64,000 bases of DNA from contig OZ020589.1 of NCBI GenBank assembly GCA_963971535.1, forward strand, positions 81,289,184-81,353,183, read 5' to 3'. The position numbers were made by a program, and so were the translations under genes. The notes beneath the pieces are model-generated. The model saw nothing but the letters and a program-made list of their open reading frames with translations. It was not told where the DNA came from and ran no database searches. The stretch is from Notolepis coatsorum (lineage: Eukaryota > Chordata > Actinopteri > Aulopiformes > Paralepididae). Below are positions 1 to 12,239 of the stretch, one piece after another (position 1 is the first letter of the stretch; each line of letters opens with the position of its first letter).

Positions 1-2219
1 TTTCTTTCCCCTATTATTTCATGCACACTTTATTCATTGTTTTAAATTATTATTTTATGTTAAGTTATTTTGTGCATCACTCTGTTTTGAATTTGATGCA
101 AATTTGCAATGCATGAGGGTAATCCTTTTGTGTTAAATGGCTTCATAAAGCAAGCATTTGTTGACTCTCATGTTGATAAGAGTATTAAAACTTGGAACTT
201 GAAAAATATCTGTTTAAGGTAGATACATTTCTTAATTTTTTTAAATGGGATTGTTAACTATGGACAATCATGCGATTAAGCAGATAAAATATTTTAATCG
301 ATTGACAGCACTACTAAAAATACTATAGAGAATTGTCAGTGCTGTAAAGTTTAAACCTTTTTAAATCTTAGACAAATTAAACACTTTGCTTTTATGAAAT
401 ATTGTAAGCCATCATTTGAGGCTTTATAAAAGCAGCATGTTGTATTCAACACAGAGAGGAGTTAATAAGGAATCTCCATGTGCTTGTTGTAGTTAACAAA
501 GAGAGGCGGAGTTAATGAGGCGTATGACGTCCGTTGCATTGGAGGCGCAAGATTTAGCAATTTTTTTATTTTTTTTCCCCCATTTGAATCCTGTGCCCAT
601 CGAATGAAGCTTCGAAGTATTTAAGACAGCCCTGTAGTAATTTTGGGATGAGGACATCCAGAGCTCTCAATGAAAATTGGAATTTCGAAAAACTACACTA
701 CCCAACGGATTCTAGCTTCCTGCAAGCAAATTACTCGTGTATGAATTTTTTTTATTTCTCAGGATTATATACCACAAAACTGAACTTTATTGGCATATAT
801 TGCAGTTAGTTTGTCTCCCCTATTGTGAACATTTAGCAACCATCCGTGTTGAAATTCGTTTCAAACTGGCGGAGCTGTCGCAAGAATAAAAAACCTACTG
901 TACATACAGTAGATTTCATTATCTGTTCTTATGCACGCCCGGTGATACTAAATCCAAATTGAACTCGGGCATTTTAAAGATAAGATTTGGCACAATCCAT
1001 AAATGTGCGAATTGGCTATAATAAGGTAATTTATAAGCCTGCTATTCTATATTCTATAATAATATTTCAAATTGCATTGGTCCGGATGGGATAATTCAGT
1101 ACTGTATCTACAAAACCTTCTGTTTAATCATCTTCCTTTTATTAATTTCCTTAGATTTTTTTGTACACGTGATCTCAAGAAGGTACTGAACGAGATCGGT
1201 GGCAGTTTTTCATGTCTGGTCATTTGGTTATTCACTGTCAAAGATGCAAAGAAAAATCATAATTCATATTCTCCTTTTTTTCATCACAATTTAAGCAAGC
1301 CTAGTAATAGACACAATATTTCGGACATTGGGAATACATTCACTGAGGTCCATAGATGTCCCTAGATACCAAGAATATGCAAATGACCTTGTAGAAGTGG
1401 AGCAATATTCCATTTACTTAGGTATGTATTTTAGGTGGATTTTCAGAAAATAGGGCTCCGGGCTTAAACATTGTACTAAAACATTGTAGGCAATGACATT
1501 TTATAAGCTAATGCAGTATATTTGTCTTCGAGTACAATTGGTTACAAAATACAAATTGGTTACAATGGTATATTGCAATATTATTGGAAATGAGAAATTA
1601 AAGTAAAAATGGACATAAAGCCTACACTATATATATATATATAATGCAATGTGGGGGAAATACACATAACTGTAAATCTATTGTGAAAACTATAAGACTC
1701 CAAAGGTGAACAGGTGCCATTGGTAAAATTGTGCTACCACACTCTCCCACAGTTGTAAAAACACAACCAGTATAAAGCATGCTCTAATTTACATTTAGGG
1801 GATATATTTCACAATAATAACATATGCACGTGTTCTAGACATTCTAATGATCACCAAAACAATTATTACAGGCATTTTACTTACTTTTTTGTGAGGAATC
1901 CCGTCCAGTGAAAAAGAGAGGTGTGAGAGGTGAGAGGATTTTGAAGTTGTGACGTTTCCTGCCTCTGTGGGGGGTACTTAATATGCAAATATCCTGGCCA
2001 ATGGCATTGCAAGACTAAACAATAGGATCCAATGATGATGTTTAGGTGAAAAAAGAAGAGGAGAACAAATGATTTATAATTTTTTTTTGTCATAATCAAG
2101 TGAAAACCAGTGTTTTCCTTCAGTTTGCTCATAAAATGCTTACCATGTTAAGTGTGATTATAACAGACATTACACAGACAGTACACGATGACAATACATT
2201 TTAATCGAATGTATCAAAT
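1..2219. other. AT-rich stretch, nothing recognised
   Basis: This stretch is AT-rich and holds only short chance ORFs of under 100 codons with no motif I recognise. There are a few short AT dinucleotide runs (for example around 1630-1642). I see no terminal repeats, RNA gene or clear element boundary. Confidence 0.5.
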
Positions 2220-2319
2220 TATCTGTGCCCTCCCATTTCAGACTACTGTGTGCACGGGATGACTCTGCATTTTTCGATGAATGTTTTTTCATCGAAAAAG
2301 ACGGATACATGTTTGTTTT

Positions 2320-2653
2320 GACCATATTTCTAATATTTATTTTTGATAAATACCAATTAGAAATATCTCGACGAATTACCCCTGAATACGAATCAAAAAA
2401 GATATTAAAGATTTGCTCATTAGTTCGACCAGAAACGGCGTTGAGGCGAACGTTACGAAGCGCTCAGCGGTTCGAAATGTTGTTTGACCATATTTCTAAT
2501 ATTTATTTTTGATAAATACCAATTCGAAATATCTCGACGAATTACCTCTGAATATGAATCAAAAAAAATATTAAAGATTCGCTCACTAGTTCGACCAGAA
2601 ACGGAGTTGAGGCGAAGCATTACTAAGCGCTTCTGTAGTGTGGCAGTGAAAGG
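2320..2653 (+). repeat. Two-copy tandem repeat, 167-bp period
   Basis: The segment starting GACCATATTTCTAATATT at 2320 recurs at 2487, giving a 167-bp period. The copies differ by scattered substitutions and diverge near their 3' ends: the first ends in a CGAACGTTACG variant, the second in GCGAAGCATTACTAAGCGC. The short ORFs across it only reflect the repeat. Its origin is unknown. Confidence 0.8.
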
Positions 2654-3152
2654 GTTAACGCGCGCCTCATCTCATCTCCCCTGCCTATACACGGTACTGC
2701 GCACATTCACATTCATAACGTCCAGACAGGAGGGATACACGGTGCAGTAACAGTTAAGCATTTAGATGTATTTAGATGTAAATACATGTAGTGTGGTAGT
2801 GAAAGACACAACAACAACAACAACTTACTTTTAACTGTATTAACAGATTCCGTGCTGAATGCCAGCGCAGAAAATAGTTTACATCAGGGCCCCCACAATA
2901 ATAATAATCTCTCGCTCCGATGAAAAAGCCATTTTTTATCACTCCGTTTCCGTATTAAATTAATTTACTTTTAGCCAAACGTTGAGGCGAAGCATTACTA
3001 AGCGCTTCTGTAGTGTGGCAGTGAAAGGGTTAACGCGCCCTCATCGCGCCCCAGCGCAGTTTACATCAGGGCCCCCACAATAATGAAAAAGCCGATGAAA
3101 AAGCCATTTTTTATCACTCCGTTTCCGTATTAAATTAATTTACTTTTAGCCA
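2605..3152 (+). repeat. Mosaic of duplicated blocks
   Basis: Two blocks each occur twice. Block one runs from GTTGAGGCGAAGCATTACTA to AAAGGGTTAACGCGC, at about 2605-2666 and 2981-3036. Block two includes CATCAGGGCCCCCACAATAA and GATGAAAAAGCCATTTTTTA, at about 2875-2976 and 3058-3152. The order block 1, block 2, block 1, block 2 suggests one tandem duplication followed by internal deletion. Block one ends in AAAGGG-TTAA, reminiscent of a piggyBac-type end, but no matching opposite end was found. Confidence 0.7.
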
Positions 3153-3733
3153 TTAGGTTGGAAAAAATGCACCCTACCGAAATTCGTTCGCTCATAAAAT
3201 TCGAACTGTGTTTTAATGGTTTTTAATTAAGTTAAAACACACGTTTTATAAAGGCCGTCAAGGCCTCTTTTTTTTTAATCTTTTTTTTAGACACTGCGTT
3301 ACGTTGCTTATAAATCATCTGAACTTATAACATTAAGATAGTGTATTAATAGTGTGTTATTCTAAAGCTAATGACGTCTGTGTGTTAACACCTATTAAGT
3401 ACAGTACTTGGCCCCTGTGGACAGGCCCACAGCCCGCGCGTGTAGTTTTTTCTCCTCACTTGGAAGAAAATTTGTGGAACTATTATAACAATAATTACCT
3501 CATTTACAAGTTGTATTTAAGTTTGCAACTAAGGGCAAATAAGGGAACACATGAATGACAATTCAAATATGTAAAAAAAATCAAGATTTCGATTTTTAGG
3601 ATTTTCTAAACAGCAAGACATTTTCTTCATTTCAGAGCACCTCCCCCTTTGCGGATCAAATCGGGTTTGGTCACGGCGGGTCACATATATCAACTGAGAT
3701 TATCAACTAACTATATTTACCAAAAGAATCAAG

Positions 3734-4671
3734 ATGCCAACAACAAGGAAAGACACAACGATACCAAAATCAGTCACAGAGGACCCGCCTAAGGAAGCAG
3801 GATTCGTGCGGCAAACAGCAGAGAATATTGACGTGACAGTGGCCGCTTCAAGTTCAACCCCTTCAAATACCTCCGCGGACACCGAACATATCATCAACAA
3901 TGATAGAGAATTGTTAACTCAAAAAGTAGATGCTATCAAAGAATCTATCGAAGGCAAAATAGAAGCGCTGAGAGCGGACGCCGATGCACATATTAAACGC
4001 ACCGAGGCTCTGGAAACCAACAAAATTTCGTTCGAATCGACAAAGAAGTAGATGATATCAACGTTAACCTAACTGCTGAGATGAAGGGAAACTACAAAGA
4101 ACTCAATACGGAGCTCAGCGATATAACGATGGAGCTTAAGCGAATCAATGAAGAACAGAAAGCCAAAATATTCGAGATGGAATATCAAAAACGCAAGCTG
4201 AATATTCGTATAGTCGGTCTGGACGAGTCGCTGAGCTGCGCACACCCTGAAGAGTTTGCCACAGAATTACAGAAAATCTTGGGAACAGAGATCCTTCCTA
4301 AAGTACCAGAGGTGGAACAGTGCTACAGATTGGGGACCCGATCCAATGACAATAACGTTAAGCCCAGAGTGATATTGGTTATCCTGCGCCAAGTTAGAAT
4401 AAAATAAATGATTATTCGTGAAACTCGCAGGATGAAAGGCAATCTGAAATACAAGGATATACCAATACACTGCTTTGAAGATTATTGTCGTGAGGTAGTG
4501 GACCTGCGTGCCAAGTTCAAGACGGTGATGTCTCAACTCTATCTGGAGAAATACAGACCCCTATTAATATACCCTGCAATACTTTGCATCGTCGATAAAC
4601 AAGGAGCAAGGGTTTTCCTCAACTCGCCTGAAGATGCAGCCAAATACATGTCTGCACAACACGCAGGATAG
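3734..4671 (+). pseudogene. LINE ORF1 protein remnant, L1/Tx1 type (copy A)
   Basis: ORF1 of copy A would encode the RNA-binding chaperone that packages the LINE transcript. The start at 3734 (MPTTRKDTTIPK) opens a Thr/Pro/Ser-rich head. After it comes a helical, coiled-coil-like segment rich in Lys and Glu (about 3890-4190), an RRM-like segment (KRKLNIRIVGLDES at about 4190) and a basic C-terminal domain to 4671, the usual L1 ORF1 order. The frame shifts near 4030-4050, and an in-frame TAA interrupts it just before 4408, so no intact protein is possible. It lies 5' of the ORF2 remnant, as expected. The family call rests on domain order and on similarity to the second copy at 22521. Confidence 0.75.
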
Positions 4672-5618
4672 TGTATAAATGGCCTTTTAATCTCTGTTAT
4701 GCATGGACACCATATAGTATAAACTTAAATGAACCGATGATTTGGGACAGAGAGACCTACAAGCTCAGAGTTATTGAATGCTTTGAATTGGAACACTCCA
4801 GAACATACTGGAACATTCGAAAACTTTAAAAACGACATATTGGAATAATCTCTAGAACATCTAAAGCATTCTTTGATATAGGGAACATTCTGGAATAACA
4901 GCAATATACGTGGCCAGACATACTACCAGAAGCCCTTCGGGGGAATAATCAACAGCATCTAGCTGCAGAACCACAGAACCATCATAGCAGCGGCCTGCTG
5001 GAATAACATTCTACACAACGGATCATCGCCCACCCCTGGCCAGGGGAAATGCTGCATATACGTATTTAAAAACAGCTTTTTATTAATTGGAAATATTTCC
5101 ACTACTTCTCCAATTTATACTTTAGATGTTTAAGCATAGCAAAGCTCTTTTAAGATCTAAGTTAATGTTCTCTTCCTTTGTTTTTTTTCTTCTGTTTTCT
5201 CTGATTTATTGAGGCTCTCTTTTCAGATCAATACCTCCATATTATTCATGGGTTACTATAAATTACATAAGTTCATATGAAATGTAAGTGATTAGGGCAT
5301 GATAATTGAAGCTTATTTTTGGTCTTTATTTTTAGTTTTATCTTATTTAAATTTTTATTTAACGGGAAAGTGGCCAAGCCACAGTCGACATTCTACTTAT
5401 GGTAGAATTTAGAGTGTTAGATCCTATGGTATACATAGGAATGTTAAGGATAATTGGATCATTCTGGGATATCCGGTGGTGCAAGGGAGGGAGTCATACG
5501 CAAAGGTTGTGTTCATGGAACACAATCCTGTACGACTCTCGGTGGGAGGGGAGGGAAGGGGATTTTTATTTGTATATATGTATGTTTTTAAGCTCGGCTC
5601 TCAACGGGACCTCACTAG
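4672..5618 (+). other. Inter-ORF spacer of L1 copy A
   Basis: About 950 bases between ORF1 and ORF2 with no credible coding sequence. The last part (CTCGGTGGGAGGGGAGG to ACTAGTTGGATG, about 5538-5625) resembles the matching spacer of copy B near 24680-24805, supporting common origin. Confidence 0.6.
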
Positions 5619-8600
5619 TTGGATGTATATCTATTATTGCCTCGCACTCCAGAAGCATTACCAAAAACTACAATACAACATGTAATGAATATAATGATAT
5701 GGAACACCGGGGGAATAAATAACCAACTCAAACGCAAAAGTGTGCTCACACTGATGAAAAAAGAACATGTGGACATTGCTCTGCTAAGCGAAACGCACAT
5801 TCTAGAGAAAGACATAGATAAATTAGCGGACAACACATATCATAATATTAGTCACTCTTCTATTGGTACGAGAACTCGGGGTGTAGCCATAGTCGTTAAA
5901 CGTAAGTTGAATATTGTATTAAAGGGAGTATGGTCTGATGTAGAAGGTCGGATAACTATAGCTAAGATTGTACATAAGAACAGGAAAATAGCGTTGGTAG
6001 CGGTATACGCCCCAAATTTGTACGAAGAGGATTTCTTCACTACACTAACCAATGCAATGTTAGACATTCCCGATTACTCATTTATAATAGGTGCGGATTT
6101 TAATGCCATCTGGAACCCAAGGATGGACAAATCTTACCTCGCCTTTTCCAGCGAACAAAAGAATTCATCTAAGGCATTAAAGGATTGGTCGAAGATTACA
6201 GGTGTAAATGACTTATGGCGATTACTTAATCCCACGACCCGAAAGTACTCTTGTCGATCTGCGAGACATAACACATTATCCAGAATAGATTATGTCTTTG
6301 CATCACAGAGACTATTTGATAATTATGAAGTGGAAATGATGATCAGATCACTGTTATTTACTCCTTAAAGGAACATTTGGTATACTATCCTCCCGAGCCC
6401 CAAGATGGCGATTTAACTCGATGCTGCTTAATAACAAGGAATTCATTACACAACTCAAAGAAGCTCTTATAGTATTCCAACGGGAGAATGCAAACTCGGT
6501 GCAAGACCCCAGAATATTATGGATGTCGGTAAAGGGAATGATCAAAGATTTCACTGATAGCTTTTCCTCCAAAATGCGCAAGAATCAATGCACAAAACTG
6601 GCTGAGCTGGAAACGCTTTACTCAACGTTATTTAATTCTCTAAAATACAACAACTCAACTCGACTAGAGAATCAAGTTAACGTACTAAAAATAGAGATCA
6701 ATGCCATATACAGACAACAATCGGAAATACAAATACGCAGCACAAGACAACAGCAGTACTCCCAAGGTTCTAAACCTAGTCACCTATTAGCCATGCGATT
6801 GAGAATGAATGCAAAATTTGCAGATATAACTACCATTAGAGCACAACAAGTACTTGAAACAGACCCTGTAAAAATAAACGATACATTCAAAGAATTCTAC
6901 TCCGACTTATATAAATCAGAAACGACCTTCGATCAAAACAAAATGGACACATATCTTAATCAAATTATTCTCCCTAAACTTTCAGAGGATGACGCTAAAC
7001 AGTTAGAAACACCGATCACACTAGAGGAACTCAAGAAGGCCATAACCGCAATGCAAAGTGGTAAGGCTCCTGGAAGAGACGGTATCCCATCAGAAATGTA
7101 CCTTTCTTGTTGGGACATAATTGGACCCTTATTACTAAATATGATCTTATACTCAGTCAAGGAGGGGAACTTCCATAAGAATGACAATATTGCACTCATA
7201 ACAGTCCTCCTTAAAAAAGACAAAGACCCCAACGAGTGCGGTAGTTATAGACCTTTAAGCCTCCTCGGAACCGATATCAAACTGTACTCTAAGGTATTAG
7301 CCATCAGATTACAAAAGCATATGACGTCTTTAGTTCACCCGGACCAAACTGGCTTCATAAGAGGCCGCCTGATCACTGATAACATAAGACTAATACTGCA
7401 CGTACTAGATGCCGACAAGGATGACACCATACCTAAGGCGATGCTGTCCCTGGATGCTATGAAAGCCTTTGACAGGCTGGAATGGTCGTATCTATGGGCA
7501 GTATTAGAAAGGATGGGGTTAGGAAAAGGATTCATTGATATGATTAAAGTATTATACAAAGACCCATCGGCCATGATTACAACAGGTACAATCATCTCCA
7601 AAATCTTTCCGGTATCACGCTCAGCCAGACAGGGTTGCCCTCTTAGTCCCGGACTATTCAATCTATCATTAGAGCCTTTAGCACAATATATAAGACAATC
7701 CCAATCCATAGAACCAATCGTAATCAAGGGCACACAACATAAAATTAGTTTATATGCGGACAACGTAATATTGTTCATGCAAAACCCCAACACCACATTG
7801 CCTCATCTGCTCAAGTTGATTGAGAACTTTGGTGATTTATCGGGATTTAAGATAAATTGGCAGAAGTCGGCTTTCCTTCCACTTAACACCCCTGCAAAAA
7901 AAGATATAACCCTCCCAGGAGAGATACCGGTGGTAAAACATTTTAGATGCTTGGGAGTGGAAATATTCCCCACCATAAGACAAACGGTGAAGCACAATTA
8001 CACAAACATCCAAAACAAAATCAAAGACGACCTTGATAGATGGGCAAAACTTAAAAACACAGTACAAGCACGGATATCAATAGTTAAGATGGATGTACTA
8101 CCTAGAATCAACTTCTTCAGTTCAATGCTACCGTTACCCCCTCCAGAGGGTTACTGGAAAAGATTACACTCCTCCACATACAAATTTATTTGGAATAACA
8201 AACCACCACGTATAAAAAGATCCACCGCACAGAGAAATAAAGCAGATGGTGGCATGCAATTTCCAGATTTTTTCCAATATTTTAAGGCGTACACATTAAG
8301 ACCATTGACAACATGGTTTGACCCCCAAGCATTAGTATCCTGGAGAAAATTAGAAGAAAACATAGTAGCCCCACATAGACTGAAGGACATAGCATACACT
8401 AAACTACCAATCAAGCACTGTGAACGGAAATTTGGCCCCATAATTACTCATGCGATCTGGATATGGCGTGAATCACAAAAAAAAAATCCTAACCCACATA
8501 AATGGCACAATCATACTCCCTTATTCAATAACAATGGACTCTTAATTGAAAAACGACCTATAAGATTCCCTATATGGGAAGAGCAAGGCATACACTCATT

Positions 8601-9429
8601 AGGGGATGTTTTTAACAAACAAGGTTTTTGTAGTTATAAAGAAATACGCACAAAATTTAATCTCACCAAGTCCACATGGCTTTTTTACATACAGTTACAG
8701 CTATGTTTGAAGTCTCACGGTGTTCCATTAGACATACCAATTGAACACCACAGATACCACAAATTATTCTATGAAAGAGAGACATCGAGAGGTTTTGTTT
8801 CAGATTTTTATCATCAATTACTAACGTCCTCGTATGAAACCCTCCAACTAGACTCTACCTGGAGGAGGGATATACCAGACCTGGAAAATGACTTTGATTG
8901 GCAAGGAGCCTGGGCAAATGTCCGACTTACATCAAGGAACCCGGACCATCAACAAATCAATCTTAACTATATTCACAGGACATACTTGACTCCTATAAGA
9001 CTGTGCAGAATGGGTCTTAAACAAGACTCCAAATGCTCCCAATGTACAAATGGGGACGAAGGGACATTTATGCACATGTATTGGGACTGCCCACCAGTTA
9101 AGGCATTCTGGAAAGATGTGACCCAACAATTATCAAAACTCGTATCTTGGAATATACCTGTACACCCCTCGGTATTACTATTGAATGATGTTTTTGAGTT
9201 TGCAGTAAATCCACAGCTAAAGAGATTGGTTTTATCGGGTATCACAGTAGCTAAAAAGCTGATCGCATCACGCTGGTTTCAACCGGAAAAAATGTGCCGG
9301 AAAGTTTGGTTTCTTACATATCTCGATGTGATTTATCAAGAAATATCTACAGCAAGAATTCTGGGTCTCAATGAATCCAAAATGTCAATGTGGTTAGAAG
9401 TGGTGGAGAGAATAAAAGCTAGCTTATAA
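5619..9429 (+). pseudogene. LINE ORF2: endonuclease plus reverse transcriptase (copy A)
   Basis: ORF2 would nick target DNA and copy LINE RNA into it. The endonuclease part (to about 6345) shows NTGG near the start, LLSETHI, YAPN, GADFNA and SRIDYVF, typical of the apurinic-type endonuclease. By comparison with copy B the real start may be the ATG at 5685. The frame then shifts near 6335-6345, where the endonuclease frame runs into a stop and the reverse transcriptase frame (6421-9429, open further upstream) takes over. Reverse transcriptase motifs include [33 protein letters not shown] and [11 protein letters not shown]. The catalytic box at 7753-7764 reads YADN instead of YADD. The C-terminal Cys/His domain (CSQC, then HMYWDCP near 9035-9090) is of the L1 type. 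Confidence 0.9.
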
Positions 9430-9778
9430 TGGTAGGGTCTGGTTAGGTGCGAGGGATAATGGAGGTACTACCCAGGGTGGGGTCCGGGAGGGGGGGGTTC
9501 GAGCTGGAGCATATGTGTGTAGGTTTTTAGATAACAGGTATTAGGGGTATATCTTATATAAGACAATTAACTAAAATGTGATTTCATTGGATGTGCTCTG
9601 ACAATTAATGCTTGTATATCTTATCGTGTGTTGTCATGTTTGTTTATGTGTTTGTTTAAAAAATAATAAAAAAATTAAATACAAAATCTTTTATTTGATG
9701 CTTATCTAGGATTTTACAGTGGTGGTATGAGTACTGTTTTCTGTCATATACCGTCAATGCTCTGTTGTAAAGTTGTTT
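9430..9778. other. 3' UTR and tail of L1 copy A, then short junction
   Basis: Contains the GGGAGGGGGGG-rich 3' UTR of the LINE and its A-rich end near 9690, then about 90 bases with nothing recognised before the minus-strand L2 fragment. Confidence 0.5.
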
Positions 9779-10126
9779 CAAGTTTCAAGTTTCTTTAATA
9801 GTTGTCATACAGAAGTACAGAATACTTTCATACAAAATGCTTCTTACTGTTACGCTCCAGAGACTGTGCTAGACAAGATAGTATCAAATAACATAGTATA
9901 GCATGTAATTTAGAAGAAGAAAATGAGGTCACAGTGTTCGGTATAGACATATGTACAATGTTCGATGCAGAATAGACGTAACTGAGTTACCATATAATAT
10001 ACAATACTATGCAGTGTACTAATGTACAGTACTATATAGTGCAAAGCAGAAATGGGATGAGGTACAATTTAGGTACAATTTACAGTAAGGTGTACGAGTT
10101 GTAGTGCAATCCTTCATCAATAAATA

Positions 10127-10240
10127 TAAAGTGTGGGGAGTGGGTGCTACAGTGTGTTTGTTTAAAGTGGGTGTGTGCTATAAAGTGTGTGGAGTGGGTG
10201 CTACAGTGTGTTTGTTTAAAGTGAGTGTGTGCGTGTGGAT
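10127..10240. repeat. Two-copy GT-rich tandem repeat in L2 3' UTR
   Basis: The unit around GAGTGGGTGCTACAGTGTGT and TTGTTTAAAGTG occurs at about 10137 and again at about 10194, a period near 58 bases. It lies in the 3' UTR of the minus-strand L2 fragment. Confidence 0.65.
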
Positions 10241-10281
10241 GTGTGTGCTATGTGCGTTTGGTGGTTGTTGTTGTGTAGTGT

Positions 10282-10990
10282 TCATTGTTCGTTTAGCAGC
10301 CTGATGGCCTGGGGATAGAAGCTTCTTCTGAGTCTTTCTGTGCTCGCCTTGAGACTCCGGTATCGCTTGCCTGACCGCAGCAGTTCAAAGAGGCAGTTGT
10401 TCGGGTGACTGGAGTCTTTAATGATTCTCTTAGCCTTGCCCTTGCAACGCTTGTTGTAAATGTTCTGGAGGGTGGGGAGCCCCCCTCCAATTGTGCGTTC
10501 GGCTGAACGTGTCACTCTTTGTAGTCTGCTTCGGTCTTGTGCAGTGCTATTCCCAAACCAGGAGGTGATGTTGCCAGTCAAGATGCTCTCTATTGTACAT
10601 GAGTAGAAGTTCTTAAGGATCTTCTGACTGACTTGGAACCTCCTTAGGCGCCTGAGGAAGTAGAGGCGTTGTCGTGCCTTCTTCACAACACTGTCAATGT
10701 GTGTGGTCCATGTCAAGTCCTCGGATATGTAGGCTCCGAGGTACTTAAAGCTGTTGACTCTCTCAACCGGTGCCCCGTCGATGCTGAGGGGGCTGTAGTC
10801 CTTGACCCCCGACCTCCTGAAGTCCACAATCATCTCCTTTGTTTTGCTGACGTTCAGGGAGAGGCTGTTTTCCTGGCACCATCCCGCCAGGACCTTGACC
10901 TCTTCCAGGTAGGCCCTCTCGTCGTTGGCAGAGATCAGGCCCACCACCACTGTGTCATCAGCAAATTTGAATCTATGGGATTCATGGCTG
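10282..10990 (-). pseudogene. L2-type LINE reverse transcriptase, C-terminal fragment
   Basis: This is the C-terminal third of an L2/CR1-group LINE ORF2, on the minus strand. It begins inside the catalytic region at FKFADDTVVVGLIS and continues through WCQENSLSLNVSKTKEM, SFKYLGAYIS and TGNITSWFGN to SFYPQAIRLLNEQ and a stop. The reading frame is open across the fragment, so it decayed by 5' truncation and not by frameshifts. The upstream ATG (11022) adds residues from flanking DNA and is not a real start. It is close in sequence to the plus-strand copy at 15520-17370. It cannot act alone, since the endonuclease and most of the reverse transcriptase are missing. Confidence 0.85.
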
Positions 10991-11073
10991 TGGCCCCAGT
11001 AAATTACCAGTTTAGAAGGCAATATTCAATGTGGGAGAAGACCATACAGTGTAGGTATGTCTTCATTCACTAA

Positions 11074-11550
11074 GATCCTTTTTTTGTATATATATATATA
11101 TATTTTTTACTTGTTCTGTATTTTTGCTCCAATCCTAATTTAGTCATTATGCCAATTCCCTTCCTGGTTGTTGCGCGCATTGCCCCACTGTCGGCCTAGG
11201 GAGGGTGTAGAACTACCACATGCCTCCTCCAATACATGTGGAGTCAGCCAGCCGCTTCTTTTCACCTGACAGCGAGGACTCTCACTAGGGGAATGTAACA
11301 CATGCGGAGGTGCACGCTATTTCCCCCCGATCCCCTCCCTGCTGAACAGGCGCCCCGACCAACCAGTAGGAACCGCAGGTAGGAACGACCAGGACACATA
11401 CCCTGCCGGCTTCCCACCCACTAACACGGTCAATTGTGTTAGTAGGGACGACTGACCAAGCCGGAGGTACCGCTGACAGCTGGATTCAATTCCAGAGTCT
11501 CTGAGGTGGTAGGCGAGTGCATTCTCCACTGTGCTACCCAGCTGCACCTT
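11074..11550 (-). mobile_element. tRNA-derived SINE, copy 1
   Basis: A 477-bp minus-strand SINE with an 8-bp direct repeat TTCACTAA at 11066-11073 and 11551-11558. Read on the minus strand, the head (from 11550) holds an A-box-like TAGCACAGTGG and a B-box-like GAATTGAATCC, the two internal RNA polymerase III promoter elements of a tRNA. The tail ends in an AT/T-rich tract at 11079-11106. The body shares CTTCTTTTCACCTG and CCAATTCCC blocks with the copy at 24815-25316. Confidence 0.8.
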
Positions 11551-11558
11551 TTCACTAA

Positions 11559-12019
11559 CATTCTCGTAAGTTTCCTCTAAATAACGTAAGAAGTTTGTAA
11601 AGAGGAAACTGGATCTTCAAAAAGTTATTATTAGCTTATGGCTGCCTCAGACCCACTCTTATTCAAGCTCCTATTATTCACTTTGCTACTATAATGAATC
11701 TACTTTGCCTAGTAAGTTACTACTTACTATGCTAAATATACTATACCACTATGCACTCAAGACGGTAGCACTCAAGTCGAAAACGAACAATGTGACTTAC
11801 CCTTAGCTGCCAGAGTTGTATCCTTCCTGCACACTTGTTGTACATAACTTGTAAGTTGCTTTGGATAAAAGCTTCAGCTAAGTGATAAATGTAAATGTAA
11901 ACATTGATAAAGTGGCTCTAAATTATAATATAATAGTCACAGTACAGGTGTAGTGTGTGCAAAGTGAATGAATATCTCTAAATTATAATACACTAATCAC
12001 ACTCAGTGCAGTGAGTGAG
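11559..12019. other. No gene seen
   Basis: Short AT-rich stretch with a partly repeated motif (CTCTAAATTATAATA at about 11916 and 11975). Nothing coding or structural recognised. Confidence 0.4.
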
Positions 12020-12155
12020 CAGTGAGAAGACAGGCAGCAGGACTTTATTTGTTCATGAGCTTTACTGCCTCAGTGATGTGCTGAGGAACTCTCTTTTCCG
12101 ACCTGTAATCCATGAGCAGCTCCTTGGTCTTGTCAATGTTGAGAGAAAGGTTGCC
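12020..12155 (-). pseudogene. LINE reverse transcriptase scrap
   Basis: On the minus strand this short piece reads LGNLSLNIDKTKELLMDYRSEK, matching the segment just after the FADD box of L2/CR1-type LINEs (compare NSLLLNIGKTKELIVDYRRG in the copy at 15520-17370). It is about 45 codons long, has no ends, and is an isolated fragment. Confidence 0.6.
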
Positions 12156-12239
12156 AAGGTCAAAAGGATGCCATTATCTACATGCTTCACAGAGACTACA
12201 CATATCTTGAGAGGCTGCGCAGCGCAGTGAGAATCATGT

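Larger units (their letters stand above)
3620..9690 (+). mobile_element. L1/Tx1-type LINE, copy A, nearly full length
   Basis: A two-ORF non-LTR retrotransposon on the plus strand: an ORF1 nucleic-acid-binding protein, a roughly 0.95-kb spacer, then ORF2 with endonuclease and reverse transcriptase, a 3' UTR, and an A-rich end (AATAATAAAAAAATTAAATA near 9661). The left boundary is approximate because no target-site duplication was found. Both ORFs are broken, so this is a dead copy. Copy B (22500-33058) is a close relative with matching ORF1 and ORF2 motifs. Confidence 0.85.
9779..10990 (-). mobile_element. L2/CR1-type LINE fragment, 5' truncated
   Basis: A minus-strand 3' fragment of an L2-like LINE. 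Its 3' end is at 9779, where the minus strand reads TGACAACTATTAAAG then CTTGAAACTTGAAAC, the same layout as the 3' end of the larger copy at 17760-17803. The 5' truncation is near 10990, just upstream of the FADD box. The noncoding part 9779-10281 is the 3' UTR. Confidence 0.8.

Noticed and set aside
2640..2670. piggyBac element end at AAAGGGTTAA
   Set aside because: No opposite terminal repeat was found nearby, and the sequence belongs to a locally duplicated block.
10669..11073. 134-codon plus-strand ORF
   Set aside because: Antisense shadow of the minus-strand L2 reverse transcriptase.
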